Of a stretch of 37,320 nucleotides of DNA, positions 15,148-23,308 are shown piece by piece. Below the pieces are notes generated by a model. It saw only the letters and a list, made by a program, of their open reading frames with translations, was not told the origin of the DNA and did no database searches. Origin of the DNA: an uncultured Oscillospiraceae bacterium (GTDB taxonomy: Bacteria > Bacillota > Clostridia > Oscillospirales > Oscillospiraceae). Position 1 is the stretch's first letter. Every line of letters begins with the position of its first letter. The position numbers were made by a program, and so were the translations under genes. Location of the stretch: NCBI GenBank assembly GCA_934630495.1, contig CAKTVW010000023.1, positions 1 through 37,320 on the forward strand. Reading direction: 5' to 3'.

Positions 15148-16620
15148 ATGTCCGATCAATTCCATACGCCGGAGGAGCTTTCCGGCGACCTCTCTCTGGA
15201 TGAGCTGCTCCGCGACGCGAAGGCGCAGCTCGGGGACGACGAGCCTGTCGAACCGGCCGAGTCTGCCGATGCGGGCGGCGCGGCCTCCGCGCAGCCCGTT
15301 TCCCACTCTCCTGCGGACGATTTCACGCCGGACTTCGGAGACGCTTTCGACGACTACGGCGAATACAACGACGCGCAGGAGCCGCTCCCGATGGGCGACT
15401 ACGAGGATGATTACGACGGCGATTATCCCGAGGACGACGCCGGAGCGGACGATTACGAGGACGGCGCGGACGCGCCGCCCCCGCAGAAGCCCAAGCGCCG
15501 AACAACGAAGCGCGTCGTTCCCCTGTTTGTAAAAATTCTGCTCTACGTTGTGATCGTCGGCCTGATCGCCGTCGGCTTCGGCTACGGCGCGTGGGAATGC
15601 GCGCAGGATGTCCTCGCCTTCGGCCGCTCGGACGACACGAGTCAGGTCACCGTCCGCAAGGGCGAGACGCTTGACGAGATCGCAGATATGCTCAAGGACG
15701 AGGGCTTCATCAAATATCCTTGGCTTTTCAAGTTCTACTGTAAATTCACGCATTCCGGCAACGAGATCGAGGCGGGGACCTATACGCTGTCGTACAATTA
15801 CGACTATCACGCGCTTATCAAGGGCATGGTCGCCACCAGCCCGAACCGCACGGAGGTGCGCGTAACGATCCCCGAGGGCCTGACCGCCGCGCAGATCTTC
15901 TCCCTGTTGGAGCAGAAAAATGTCTGTACCGTCGACGAGCTGGAGGAATGCGCCGCGAACACCGAGTTCGACTACTGGTTCCTGGAGGGGATCCCCTACG
16001 GCGAGCCGAATCGTCTGGAGGGCTTCCTCTTCCCGGACACCTACGATTTCTATGAGCACGACGATCCGGAGCGGGCACTGAACAAGCTGCTGGTCAACTT
16101 CAACCGCAAATTCTCCGACGAAGCGCAGGCACAGCTTGAGGAGCTGAACGCTCGGCTGAGCGAGCGCCTGCATGCCAACGGCTATGACGACGCGTTCGTA
16201 TCGGAGCATCTGCTGTCCGTTTCCGATCTGGTCTGCATCGCCTCCATGATCGAAAAGGAGACTGCGGGCGCAACGGAAAGCGCCAACATTTCCTCCGTCA
16301 TCTTCAACCGTCTGTGCAGGCCCGGGGACTACCCCTACCTGAACATCGACGCCGCCCTGGTCTACGCGCTCGGCGGCAGCGTCGAGGGCGGCCTTACCGA
16401 CGCGGACAAGCAGGTCGACAGCCCCTATAACACCTACACCCACGCCGGTCTGCCCGCAGGCCCGATCTCCAATCCCGGCCTTTCCAGCATTGCGGCGGCG
16501 CTGAATCCGGCGGAAACCGATTATTATTTCTACGCCTTGGACAACTCCACCGGCTACCACCACTTCTCCCGCACCTACGAGGAGCATAACCAATTCTTAG
16601 GAGAACAGAACAATGGCTGA
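15148..16620 (+). CDS. mltG: Endolytic murein transglycosylase MltG
   Basis: 490-residue YceG-family lytic transglycosylase that cleaves nascent glycan strands at the membrane and sets their length. Layout: an acidic, disordered cytoplasmic N-terminus (residues about 1-115, rich in Asp/Glu/Tyr), a basic patch, a single membrane helix (about 127-150), a LysM-like segment (VTVRKGETLDEIADMLKDEGFI), then the catalytic domain with SMIEKET, Glu369 being the catalytic acid. The conserved end DSPYNTYTHAGLPAGPISNPGLSSIAAALNP is intact. The acidic N-terminal extension is longer than in E. coli and is typical of Firmicutes. AAAGGAGG precedes the ATG. It overlaps the next gene by eight bases. Synteny of mltG with U32 proteins is also seen in Bacillus (the yrr region). 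Confidence 0.96.
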   Translation: MSDQFHTPEELSGDLSLDELLRDAKAQLGDDEPVEPAESADAGGAASAQPVSHSPADDFTPDFGDAFDDYGEYNDAQEPLPMGDYEDDYDGDYPEDDAGADDYEDGADAPPPQKPKRRTTKRVVPLFVKILLYVVIVGLIAVGFGYGAWECAQDVLAFGRSDDTSQVTVRKGETLDEIADMLKDEGFIKYPWLFKFYCKFTHSGNEIEAGTYTLSYNYDYHALIKGMVATSPNRTEVRVTIPEGLTAAQIFSLLEQKNVCTVDELEECAANTEFDYWFLEGIPYGEPNRLEGFLFPDTYDFYEHDDPERALNKLLVNFNRKFSDEAQAQLEELNARLSERLHANGYDDAFVSEHLLSVSDLVCIASMIEKETAGATESANISSVIFNRLCRPGDYPYLNIDAALVYALGGSVEGGLTDADKQVDSPYNTYTHAGLPAGPISNPGLSSIAAALNPAETDYYFYALDNSTGYHHFSRTYEEHNQFLGEQNNG

Positions 16621-17836
16621 TAAGCCCGAACTGCTGGCTCCCGCCGGAGACCCGGAACGGCTGAAGATGTCGGTCCTCTACGGTGCCGACGCCGTGTACC
16701 TTGCCGGGACAAGCTTCGGTATGCGTTCCTTTGCCGGGAATTTTACGCCCGAGGAGCTGAAAAGCGCCGTTTCCTATGCGCACGCGCACCGGGTCAAGGT
16801 CCACGTCACCGTTAACACCATGCCCCGCAGCAGCGAGCTTTCCGCGCTTCCGGCGCATCTGGAGCTGCTGGAATCATGCGGTGTCGACGCGCTCATCATT
16901 GCCGATCTCGGCGTCTTCCGCATGGCCGAGCGCTACGCGCCGCACTGTCAGCGCCACGTTTCCACGCAGGTCAGCATTGCCAACTACGCCTGCGCAAACG
17001 CTTGGTATGAGCTGGGCGCAAAGCGCGTCGTGCTGGCGCGGGAGCTTTCCCTCGAAGAGATCCGCACCATTCGGCAGAACACGCCGAAGGCGCTGGAGAT
17101 TGAGACCTTTGCCCACGGCGCCATGTGCGTATCCTATTCCGGGCGCTGTCTCCTGTCGAACTACATGACCGGCAGAGACAGCAACCGCGGTGCCTGCGCA
17201 CAGCCCTGCCGCTATCAGTACGCCTTGATGGAGGAAAAGCGCCCGGGCGAATATTTCCCCGTCTTTGAGGACGAAAAAGGTACATACATCATGAACTCCC
17301 GCGATATGTGCATGATCGACCACATCGGCGACCTGATGGAGGCCGGCGTGGACTGCCTGAAGCTCGAGGGCCGCGCAAAGTCCGCCTACTATGCCGCCGT
17401 CGTCACGGGCGCATACCGCCATGTGATCGACGACGTCGCCGCAGGCAGGCCTGTCGACCCGGTCTGGCGTGACGAGGTCGAGCACGTTTCGCACCGCCGT
17501 TACTCGACCGGATTCTTCTACGGTCAGCCCGGCCAATACTACGAAAGCTCCCGTTACATCCGCGATTGGCAGGTATGCGCCATCGTGACCGACTGTGACA
17601 GCCGCGGCAATGCCACGCTCTCCCTTCGCAACAAATTTGCCGCAGGCGACACGCTTGAGGTCGTCGGGCCGGATCTCCGCCCGTTTTCCTTTACCGTACC
17701 CATGATGCGCGACGAATCGGGCTGCGACCTGTCCGAGCCGCGTACCCCGCAAATGGTTTTTTCCATGCAGCTCCCCTGCCCCGTCCCCGCCTACAGCATT
17801 CTCAGACGTGCTGTAGATCTGACTCCGGAGGTGTGA
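16613..17836 (+). CDS. U32 peptidase-family protein (YrrO/TrhP-like)
   Basis: 407 residues. The PROSITE-type U32 signature is clear: ETFAHGAMCVSYSGRCLLS at about residues 162-180, followed by GACAQPCRYQY. The first part is a TIM barrel (ELLAPAGDPERLKMSVLYGADAVYLAG). Family members in Bacillus (YrrN/YrrO) and E. coli (TrhP, RlhA) are needed for 5-hydroxyuridine or 5-hydroxycytidine formation in tRNA or rRNA and probably bind an iron-sulfur cluster; the old peptidase name is likely misleading. The ATG lies inside the end of mltG (ATGGCTGA overlap). The choice between TrhP-like and other U32 groups is inference from context. Confidence 0.9.
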   Translation: MADKPELLAPAGDPERLKMSVLYGADAVYLAGTSFGMRSFAGNFTPEELKSAVSYAHAHRVKVHVTVNTMPRSSELSALPAHLELLESCGVDALIIADLGVFRMAERYAPHCQRHVSTQVSIANYACANAWYELGAKRVVLARELSLEEIRTIRQNTPKALEIETFAHGAMCVSYSGRCLLSNYMTGRDSNRGACAQPCRYQYALMEEKRPGEYFPVFEDEKGTYIMNSRDMCMIDHIGDLMEAGVDCLKLEGRAKSAYYAAVVTGAYRHVIDDVAAGRPVDPVWRDEVEHVSHRRYSTGFFYGQPGQYYESSRYIRDWQVCAIVTDCDSRGNATLSLRNKFAAGDTLEVVGPDLRPFSFTVPMMRDESGCDLSEPRTPQMVFSMQLPCPVPAYSILRRAVDLTPEV

Positions 17837-17845
17837 CCACACAAC

Positions 17846-18826
17846 ATGAATCAAAAAAAGAGATTGGCACGTATTTTGGCGCTGCTTTTGTGCCTGACCA
17901 TGCTCTTCGCGCTGACGCTGCACGCGGGCGCGGACTTCGGCGATTTCGCCGGAGACAGCGACTACGGCGGGGACAGCGATTACGGCAGCGGCAGCGACTA
18001 CGGCGGCTTTGGCAGTGACTACAGCAGCAGCGATTACAGCAGCGACGGCGGCGATCTGCCGGGCGGCATCGGCTCGTATGTTTTCTTTGTCATCGTTGCC
18101 ATCATCGTCATCGGATACCTCATCGCCAACAGCGGCAAGCGTAAGAAGAAGAATAACAACGGTTCTTCCTCGCAGCAGCATACGTCCGGCTCCTCCGGCA
18201 GTGCGCAGACGCGCGGACAGACGCCCACCGGCGGCGCTCAGCATCGTTCTCTGCGCCCGATCTCCGAGTATGCGCAGTATGATCCGAGCTTCAATTCTGC
18301 GGCCATGACGGAAAAGCTGTCCAACCTCTACGTTCAGATGCAGAACGCATGGCAGGACAAGGATATCTCCTCGCTCCAGCCCTATCTGAGCGGCGCGCTT
18401 TACGGCCAGATGGATCGCCAGCTTGATGCCCTGCGCAAGCGCAACCGCACGAATTATATCGAGCGCATCGCCGTGCTCAGCGTTGAGCTGAAGGGCTTCT
18501 ATCAGGACGGCGGCCGCGACCATATCGTTGCGGAGCTGCGCACCCGTATCGTCGATTACACGCTCTCCGACGAGGACGGCTCGCTGATCTCCGGCAGCCG
18601 CACGGCCGAGAAGTTCATGACCTACGAATGGCAGCTCTCGCGTGAGACCGGCCTGACGACGCAGACCGCACAGGGTATGCAGAATGTTTCCTGCCCGAGC
18701 TGCGGCGCACCGCTGAGCATCAACGAAAGCGCGAAGTGCCCGTACTGCGGAACAGTTGTCAAGCTGGAAAGCAAGGACTTCGTCATTGATTCCATGCGCG
18801 GCATTTCGCAGAGGACCTCGAACTGA
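17846..18826 (+). CDS. Membrane protein with Tim44-like domain and zinc ribbon
   Basis: 326 residues, not assigned to a known pathway. Layout: signal-like hydrophobic N-terminus (1-29), a low-complexity stretch of repeated Asp-Tyr-Gly/Ser units (GDSDYGG, GSDYSS; 30-73), a membrane helix (77-95), a basic/polar linker, a Tim44-like domain (about 145-268, beginning YDPSFNSAAMTEKLSNLYVQM), and a C-terminal zinc ribbon with Cys283, Cys286, Cys298 and Cys301. This architecture recurs in Clostridia as Tim44-domain proteins, often called zinc-ribbon membrane proteins. The repeat would be outside and the Tim44/zinc part inside, or a signal peptide is cleaved. GGAGG is 14 bases from the ATG; no earlier start is possible because the U32 stop lies in frame. 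Last gene of the operon. Confidence 0.8.
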   Translation: MNQKKRLARILALLLCLTMLFALTLHAGADFGDFAGDSDYGGDSDYGSGSDYGGFGSDYSSSDYSSDGGDLPGGIGSYVFFVIVAIIVIGYLIANSGKRKKKNNNGSSSQQHTSGSSGSAQTRGQTPTGGAQHRSLRPISEYAQYDPSFNSAAMTEKLSNLYVQMQNAWQDKDISSLQPYLSGALYGQMDRQLDALRKRNRTNYIERIAVLSVELKGFYQDGGRDHIVAELRTRIVDYTLSDEDGSLISGSRTAEKFMTYEWQLSRETGLTTQTAQGMQNVSCPSCGAPLSINESAKCPYCGTVVKLESKDFVIDSMRGISQRTSN

Positions 18827-19006
18827 TTCTCCCTGCGCATAGCTCATAATTCCGACAGCTAATGACCGGCGCTGCGGCGTGATACCGCGCTGCAGCGCCA
18901 CAGCGCGTCGAAGAGCATTTCGGACTTTTTTTGACAGTCTGCGCCACTCTTTCCGATCGCGCTCCGCGCATAGAAAAAGAAAAATGCATTTTTTGAAAAA
19001 AAGTAC

Positions 19007-19035
19007 TTGCATTTTTCCGTTCGACGTGCTATGAT
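19007..19035 (+). promoter_or_regulatory. Promoter of tRNA-Arg
   Basis: TTGCAT (19007-19012), 17-base spacer, TATGAT (19030-19035), 27 bases upstream of the tRNA 5' end. The region just before it (about 18968-19000) is A/T-rich, like an UP element. Confidence 0.75.
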
Positions 19036-19062
19036 ATCTGAGCACTCAGGAGAGTGTGGTAT

Positions 19063-19139
19063 GCGCCGGTAGCTCAGTTGGATAGAGTGACTGGCTACGA
19101 ACCAGTAGGTCGGGGGTTCGAGTCCCTTCCGGCGTACCA
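19063..19139 (+). tRNA. tRNA-Arg (anticodon ACG)
   Basis: A 77-base cloverleaf including an encoded CCA. The acceptor arm GCGCCGG pairs with CCGGCGT (first pair G-U). D arm is GCTC/GAGT, anticodon arm ACTGG-CTACGAA-CCAGT with anticodon ACG, and the T arm has the TTCGAGT loop. ACG is read after A34 deamination by TadA to decode CGU/CGC/CGA. It is a stand-alone transcript with its own promoter and terminator. Confidence 0.97.
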
Positions 19140-19176
19140 AAAACCGCTATCCCGTTTGGGACAGCGGTTTTTGTTT
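19139..19176 (+). terminator. Terminator of tRNA-Arg
   Basis: Stem AAAACCGCTATCCC / GGGACAGCGGTTTT with loop GTTT and one mismatch, followed by TTGTTTATT, directly after the CCA end. Confidence 0.85.
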
Positions 19177-19202
19177 ATTCCTCAGCGGGTAACAAATTAC
19201 AG

Positions 19203-19245
19203 AAAAAGCTGCCGTCCCGGATACTCCGAGACGGCAGCTTTTTTG
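19203..19245 (-). terminator. Terminator of the lysis-type cassette
   Basis: Stem AGCTGCCGTC (19207-19216) / GACGGCAGCT (19230-19239), extended by an inner CGGA/TCCG pairing, with A and T runs on both sides. It can stop leftward transcripts from the amidase gene and any rightward read-through from tRNA-Arg. Confidence 0.8.
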
Positions 19246-19260
19246 ATATTTGGGGATACC

Positions 19261-20028
19261 CTACTTTTCAAAAACACCGGCGCGTTCCAGCATGACCAGC
19301 AGGCGCAGTGCATCCTCGCCCAGATCGATCACCGTCTCCTCGCCGTCCCCGCCCTTGCCGCGGATCACGCCTTTTTCCAGCAGGCGCTCCACCGTCGGTC
19401 GGTAAAACTCGTTCTTGATATCCTTTAACAGCTCGTATCGCATTTCCTGTTCCTCCATTCCGTAGTATTCCGCGATCAGCGCCGCTTCCGCCTCGGCCAA
19501 GCGGCGCAGATTTGCGTCGGAAAGCAGCCAGCGCGTACTGCGCGGATTCGTGTGAAAGCTGTGCTCCAAGATCATTCCGATCGCGCCGACCTCGACGGCA
19601 TGTCGGATCACACCGTAATAATCCGCCGTTCCCGCCGAATTGCGGCGCACCAAAAACTCGGGCGGCTGTGATGTCCCCATCACTGCGGCGATCCGCTCCG
19701 AAAGCGCCTGTGCAAGCTTCTGTCCGCGGCGGCTGATCGGATAAAACACCGCCACATAGTCTACCGCGCTGTTACAGCCGTTGTCGCCGACAGCGTTGCT
19801 GTGCAGACTGAGCAGCAGCTCGCAGCCCTCGGCGGCTCTGCCGCGCCGGTAGAGCGACGGATTGTCCTCGACGCGCTGTCTGGTGCAGACGACCTCAAAG
19901 CCGTAGCGCATCAGCGCGGCACTGAGATAGCCCTGCAGCTCGAACATTCGCGTGCCCTCGCAGTAGGCCGGATCCGCTGGGCTGGGATTGCAGCCCAGAT
20001 CGTGCCCGGCATCGATGCAGATCTTCAT
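19261..20028 (-). CDS. N-acetylmuramoyl-L-alanine amidase (Amidase_3)
   Basis: 255-residue zinc amidase that cuts the bond between muramic acid and the stem peptide. Metal and catalytic residues: His9 (IDAGHD), a glutamate in CEGTRMFEL (24 or 30), His76 (SLHSN), and the catalytic Glu155 (ILEHSFHTNP). The C-terminal 65 residues are a separate region (EFYRPTVERLLEKGVIRGKGG...EDALRLLVMLERAGVFEK) resembling the C-terminal modules of clostridial phage endolysins. No signal peptide, so export would need a holin, and a holin-like gene directly precedes it with a 4-base overlap (ATGA). GGGAGGG precedes the ATG. It resembles a prophage endolysin but no phage structural gene is in the window. Confidence 0.9.
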   Translation of the reverse strand: MKICIDAGHDLGCNPSPADPAYCEGTRMFELQGYLSAALMRYGFEVVCTRQRVEDNPSLYRRGRAAEGCELLLSLHSNAVGDNGCNSAVDYVAVFYPISRRGQKLAQALSERIAAVMGTSQPPEFLVRRNSAGTADYYGVIRHAVEVGAIGMILEHSFHTNPRSTRWLLSDANLRRLAEAEAALIAEYYGMEEQEMRYELLKDIKNEFYRPTVERLLEKGVIRGKGGDGEETVIDLGEDALRLLVMLERAGVFEK

Positions 20029-20210
20029 GTACGATTCCCTCCCGTTTTTTCAAATTGTGTGCCGAAGTAGAAGCCGACGATCACCGTATAGACCGTCAGG
20101 AACTCCTGCGGCCCGACCGTCCCGCGCAGCGCCAAAGCGGAGAACACCGCCGTTGCCGCCAGCGTGACCAGTGATTTGATGGTGATAAGCCGCGCAAATC
20201 GCTCCTTCAT
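20025..20210 (-). CDS. Small holin-like membrane protein
   Basis: 61 residues (MKERFARLITIKSLVTLAAT start). One clear membrane helix (about 12-30) and a second hydrophobic segment (about 36-52), then a short charged tail. Size and position between an XhlA-like gene and an amidase gene fit a holin or holin-associated protein; sequence alone does not prove it. The ATG at 20210 is chosen because GGGGAGGTG precedes it by five bases. That ribosome binding site overlaps the stop of the upstream gene, so translation is coupled. Confidence 0.7.
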   Translation of the reverse strand: MKERFARLITIKSLVTLAATAVFSALALRGTVGPQEFLTVYTVIVGFYFGTQFEKTGGNRT

Positions 20211-20214
20211 CTGT

Positions 20215-20442
20215 TCACCTCCCCGCATTTCCCTGCTCCAGATCGCCCAGCCGATGGTTGATGACCCGGATTCGTTCCTCAACGACCGGCAGACGTTCTC
20301 CGAAGCCGCCCAGCCGATCGACCTTGTGTTCAAGCTGTTCCAGTCTGTAACGGGTCAGCTTGGAGGAGGCAAGAACGCCCGCCAAGCTGCCCGCAACCGT
20401 GCCGAGCAGCGACAGCAGCGCGATCACGATTTCGCTGTTCAT
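20215..20442 (-). CDS. XhlA-like small membrane/coiled-coil protein
   Basis: 75 residues. An N-terminal membrane helix (EIVIALLSLLGTVAGSLAGVLA, about 4-25) is followed by a coiled coil with regular hydrophobic spacing (LEQLEHKVDRLGGFGERLPVVEERIRVINHRLGDLE). This resembles small proteins, related to hemolysin XhlA, that accompany holins in Firmicutes phage lysis cassettes. A very strong GAGGAGGTG site lies before the ATG at 20442. First gene of the three-gene leftward cassette. I found no confident promoter in the roughly 90 bases before it. Confidence 0.75.
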   Translation of the reverse strand: MNSEIVIALLSLLGTVAGSLAGVLASSKLTRYRLEQLEHKVDRLGGFGERLPVVEERIRVINHRLGDLEQGNAGR

Positions 20443-20530
20443 TGCATCACCTCCTCAACCGAACACACAATTCTCGCATGGATTGCCGCGATTCGTGCAA
20501 CGCTCCTGTAACCCCCGCCTCTCCGAAGGC

Positions 20531-20561
20531 AAAAAATCAGCCCTGCCGCATGGCAGGGCTG
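20531..20561 (-). terminator. Terminator of the flavodiiron-ABC-rhaD operon
   Basis: A 10-bp stem CAGCCCTGCC (20538-20547) / GGCAGGGCTG (20552-20561), loop GCAT, followed on the minus strand by ATTTTTTG. It separates rhaD from the lysis-type cassette. Confidence 0.85.
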
Positions 20562-20621
20562 GTTGATTATTGTTTTTCGGTGCGGAAGGCCGCTGCGGCG
20601 GCTCTCGCGGAGTGCACGGCG

Positions 20622-21440
20622 TCAGGAATCGCTCAGATATCCCTCGCGCGCCGTTACGCCGAAGTGCGCTTCGATCTCGTGCATCTGCGCATCCGTAATG
20701 GTGTTCAGGCGCGGCATCCCGGCGATCTTCAGATAGACCTCGGCGGCCTTCTCGGCTGTTTCGATCAGGCCGAAGGCCTCGTCGAGATCTCTTCCGACAC
20801 CGTAGACGCCGTGCTGCGCCCAGACCACGAGCCGGGCCGTCTTCATTTTCTCTGCGGTCGCCTCGCCGATCTCATTCGTGCCGCAGATCATCCACGGCAG
20901 CACATTCACGCCGTCCGGGAAAACCGCGAGGCATTCCGTGCACATCTGCCAGAGCGTGCGGGTAAACTCGCGCTCGTCCAGCGTGTGTACAAAGGTCATG
21001 GCCAGCAGATCGGTGGGATGGCAGTGCATCACGACGCGGTTTTCCGGATCGATACGCAAGCGCGCGGCATGGCTCATCGTATGCGTAGGAAATTCCGAAG
21101 TGGGGTTTCCCCCGTCCGCAAGGCCCCACAGAAGCCGGGCCGTCCGTCCGCCGTCTTGCAGACGCACGATGCCGAGATTGACCTCGGGCGCAAACCGTAC
21201 GTTTTTGAAATACTTTCCCGTTCCTGTAATGAGAAAATACCGTCCGTCCAGCTCCGGGCAGGAAAATCCTGTCTGTATATCCCGCAGCGCGGTATCGGGC
21301 GAAAAATAATCCGCAAGCTGTTCTTCTTCCAGCAGCAGGCTGACATTCCCGCCGTTGCGTTCATCCCAGCCGTGGGCGTACATATTGGTAACGGTGCGGA
21401 TCATTTCCGCCATCCACGGCGCGTCCAATACATCCTTCAT
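20622..21440 (-). CDS. rhaD: Rhamnulose-1-phosphate aldolase
   Basis: 272-residue class II (zinc) aldolase splitting L-rhamnulose 1-phosphate into dihydroxyacetone phosphate and L-lactaldehyde. RhaD-specific features: GWDERNGGNVS near residue 24, TGTGKYFKNV, catalytic Glu116 in TSEFPTHTMSH, zinc ligands His139 and His141 (VMHCHPTDLLA) and His210 (AQHGVYGVG). These align within two residues of the E. coli RhaD positions. GAGGAGT precedes the ATG. No rhaA, rhaB or rhaM is nearby; instead it follows an ABC exporter gene by 39 bases, an unusual context. Related fuculose-phosphate aldolases are less likely because the protein has the longer RhaD form. Confidence 0.92.
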   Translation of the reverse strand: MKDVLDAPWMAEMIRTVTNMYAHGWDERNGGNVSLLLEEEQLADYFSPDTALRDIQTGFSCPELDGRYFLITGTGKYFKNVRFAPEVNLGIVRLQDGGRTARLLWGLADGGNPTSEFPTHTMSHAARLRIDPENRVVMHCHPTDLLAMTFVHTLDEREFTRTLWQMCTECLAVFPDGVNVLPWMICGTNEIGEATAEKMKTARLVVWAQHGVYGVGRDLDEAFGLIETAEKAAEVYLKIAGMPRLNTITDAQMHEIEAHFGVTAREGYLSDS

Positions 21441-21479
21441 ACACTTGACTCCTCAGCAGTTTTTCGGACATTCCGCCGC

Positions 21480-22373
21480 TCAACGGGAGCGGCGGCGCAG
21501 CGTCAGCAGAACATATGCGCCGATCAGCACGACGACGGCGCCGCCGAGGATCAGATACATCGTGCTCTGTGCGACCGAACGGTCGAAGAAATAGAGATTG
21601 CAGTCGATGGAATCCTTGATGCCCTCGACGACCTGCGCAGGGAATCCCGTCTCGGCCATTTCCGCGTAAACGCCCTTCAGGAAATGGTTGCGCAGCAGAC
21701 TCGTGCCGTAGGTGCCGGGCAGGAAGGAGATCACGCGCTGCAAGCCGGTCCCGAAGGAAGAGATGGGCATATACGCGCCGCAGATAAAGCCGTAGCCCGC
21801 GCTGACGATCGTACCGACGGCCGAGGCCTGTCCGTTCGTGGACAGCGGCGCGTTGACCACACAGGCCAGCGCCGTGCCGAACAGGCTCAGCAGCGTCACG
21901 TCCAGCACGATGAGACACACATCGCCCGCAGAAAGATACCAGCCCATTTTTACAAGATACAGCAGGCCGAGCGCCAGCGCCGTAAAGCTGATGATCAGCG
22001 TCGTCAGCGCCGAGGCGAGGAAATAGCTGACAGCCAGCGTGGAACGGCGCAGCGGCGTGACGGTCAGGTCGCGGATTGCGCCGGTGACCTTATCCTGCAC
22101 CATCAGCAGATTGGAGCAGAAGGCGACCGTTACACAGCAAACGGCCAGAAGCGACGAGACGAGCTGTCCGCCGACCGTCGCGTCGATCAGCGCGCTGTCC
22201 ACGGTGAAGCCCGCAGGCATCGCGGATACGAAGCTGTCGCGGTAGGCGCCGGCGAGGAAGGTGACGTACAGCACCAGTAAAATCCCCGGCGTGATGAGGG
22301 AGGTGAAAAACATTCCCTTATCCTTGAAGAATAGCTTGCAATTGCGGCGGGTCAGATTGGCAAGTCCTGTCAT
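21480..22373 (-). CDS. ABC-2 type permease
   Basis: 297-residue membrane component of an ABC exporter. About six hydrophobic helices are visible: one near residues 23-45 (SLITPGILLVLYVTFLAGAY), a cluster between 70 and 195, one near 205-220, and a last one at about 268-290. There is an ABC-2 core with an amphipathic coupling segment (TGAIRDLTVTPLRRSTL). It starts within the stop of the ATPase gene (ATGA overlap), so the two form one transporter. Substrates of this DrrB-like family include drugs, lipids and glycopolymers; none can be deduced here. Confidence 0.9.
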   Translation of the reverse strand: MTGLANLTRRNCKLFFKDKGMFFTSLITPGILLVLYVTFLAGAYRDSFVSAMPAGFTVDSALIDATVGGQLVSSLLAVCCVTVAFCSNLLMVQDKVTGAIRDLTVTPLRRSTLAVSYFLASALTTLIISFTALALGLLYLVKMGWYLSAGDVCLIVLDVTLLSLFGTALACVVNAPLSTNGQASAVGTIVSAGYGFICGAYMPISSFGTGLQRVISFLPGTYGTSLLRNHFLKGVYAEMAETGFPAQVVEGIKDSIDCNLYFFDRSVAQSTMYLILGGAVVVLIGAYVLLTLRRRSR

Positions 22374-23287
22374 TTTCCCGCACCTCCCGTCAGTTTTTTG
22401 CCGGTAACGGCAAGGAACACGTCGTCCATCTTGCCCTTTGTGATCTCAAAATCGGTAAACAGTTCCGGATGCGCCACGATCATCTCCGTTGCCGCCGCCG
22501 TATTCGGGACGGAAACGCGGATCGCATCGCGAAGCGTCTCATAAGGTCTGCCGAGGGCGTCGGCCTGCGCCTTTGTCATGCCGTACATCGTGATATAGTC
22601 GCCCGTGTAGGTGTTTTTCAGCAGCAGCGGCGTACCCTCGGCGGCAATGCGGCCACTGTCGAGTATCACAACATAGTCGGCGTCTGCGGCTTCCTCCATG
22701 TAATGCGTTGTCAGGAAAACGGTCATGTGCTCGGAAACGCGCAGCGTCTGCACCACGTCCCAAAGGAGCTTCCGCGTCTGCGGGTCCAGACCGGTCGTCG
22801 GCTCATCAAGGATCAATATTTCCGGACGGTGCAGCAGTGCGCGGGCAATATCGATGCGGCGGCGCTGTCCGCCGGAGAGCTTGCCGACGGTGCGGTTGAG
22901 CAGGCCGCCGAAATCCAGAAGCTCCGCCAGCTCGTTCAGGCGCGTCCGAAATTCCTTTCCCGTAATGCCGTAGAGCGCGGCGCGGCTGCGCAGATTATCC
23001 CGGACGGAAAGCGCCTGATCCAGCACGGAATTTTGAAACACAACGCCCAAGCGCCGCGTAATGTGCTCCATGCTGTGCTCGACATCCTCTCCGCAGACAC
23101 GGACGCTGCCGCTGTCCTTGGCAAGCTGCCCGCACAGGATCGAGATCGTCGTGGATTTTCCCGCGCCGTTGGCGCCCAGAAATGCGAACAGCTCTCCCTG
23201 CCGAACATGGAAAGAAAGGTCCTGCACCGCCCGCACGTCCCCGAAGGACTTGCTCAGGTGCTCGATTTCAATAATATGTTGTTCCAT
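22370..23287 (-). CDS. ABC transporter ATP-binding protein, DrrA type
   Basis: 305 residues. Walker A GANGAGKSTT (about 38-47), Q-loop VFQNSVLD, ABC signature LSGGQRRRIDIARALLHRPE, Walker B ILILDEPTTGLDP, switch histidine in FLTTHYMEEA. The roughly 90-residue C-terminal extension (TGDYITMYGMTKAQ... DFEITKGKMDDVFLAVTGKKL) is the type found in daunorubicin-resistance-like exporters. It pairs with the downstream permease. It begins 21 bases after the flavodiiron gene, in the same transcript, with GAGAGG as ribosome binding site. Confidence 0.93.
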   Translation of the reverse strand: MEQHIIEIEHLSKSFGDVRAVQDLSFHVRQGELFAFLGANGAGKSTTISILCGQLAKDSGSVRVCGEDVEHSMEHITRRLGVVFQNSVLDQALSVRDNLRSRAALYGITGKEFRTRLNELAELLDFGGLLNRTVGKLSGGQRRRIDIARALLHRPEILILDEPTTGLDPQTRKLLWDVVQTLRVSEHMTVFLTTHYMEEAADADYVVILDSGRIAAEGTPLLLKNTYTGDYITMYGMTKAQADALGRPYETLRDAIRVSVPNTAAATEMIVAHPELFTDFEITKGKMDDVFLAVTGKKLTGGAGK

Positions 23288-23308
23288 AGCGTACCTCTCA
23301 GTTTTCGA

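Noticed and set aside
14572..16593. A 673-codon minus-strand open frame
   Set aside because: Antisense to the DJ-1 gene and mltG, which have clear family motifs and ribosome binding sites.
17935..18050. Repeated GACAGCGACTACGGC-like units as a possible CRISPR or tandem regulatory repeat
   Set aside because: The units are in frame and encode the Asp-Tyr-Gly/Ser low-complexity stretch of the Tim44-like protein; no spacers.
16874..19045. A 723-codon minus-strand open frame
   Set aside because: It runs antisense through the U32 and Tim44-like genes and the region before tRNA-Arg; its composition is that of a shadow frame.
20442..22280. A 612-codon plus-strand open frame
   Set aside because: Antisense to rhaD and the ABC permease; no recognisable domain, and it crosses a terminator hairpin.
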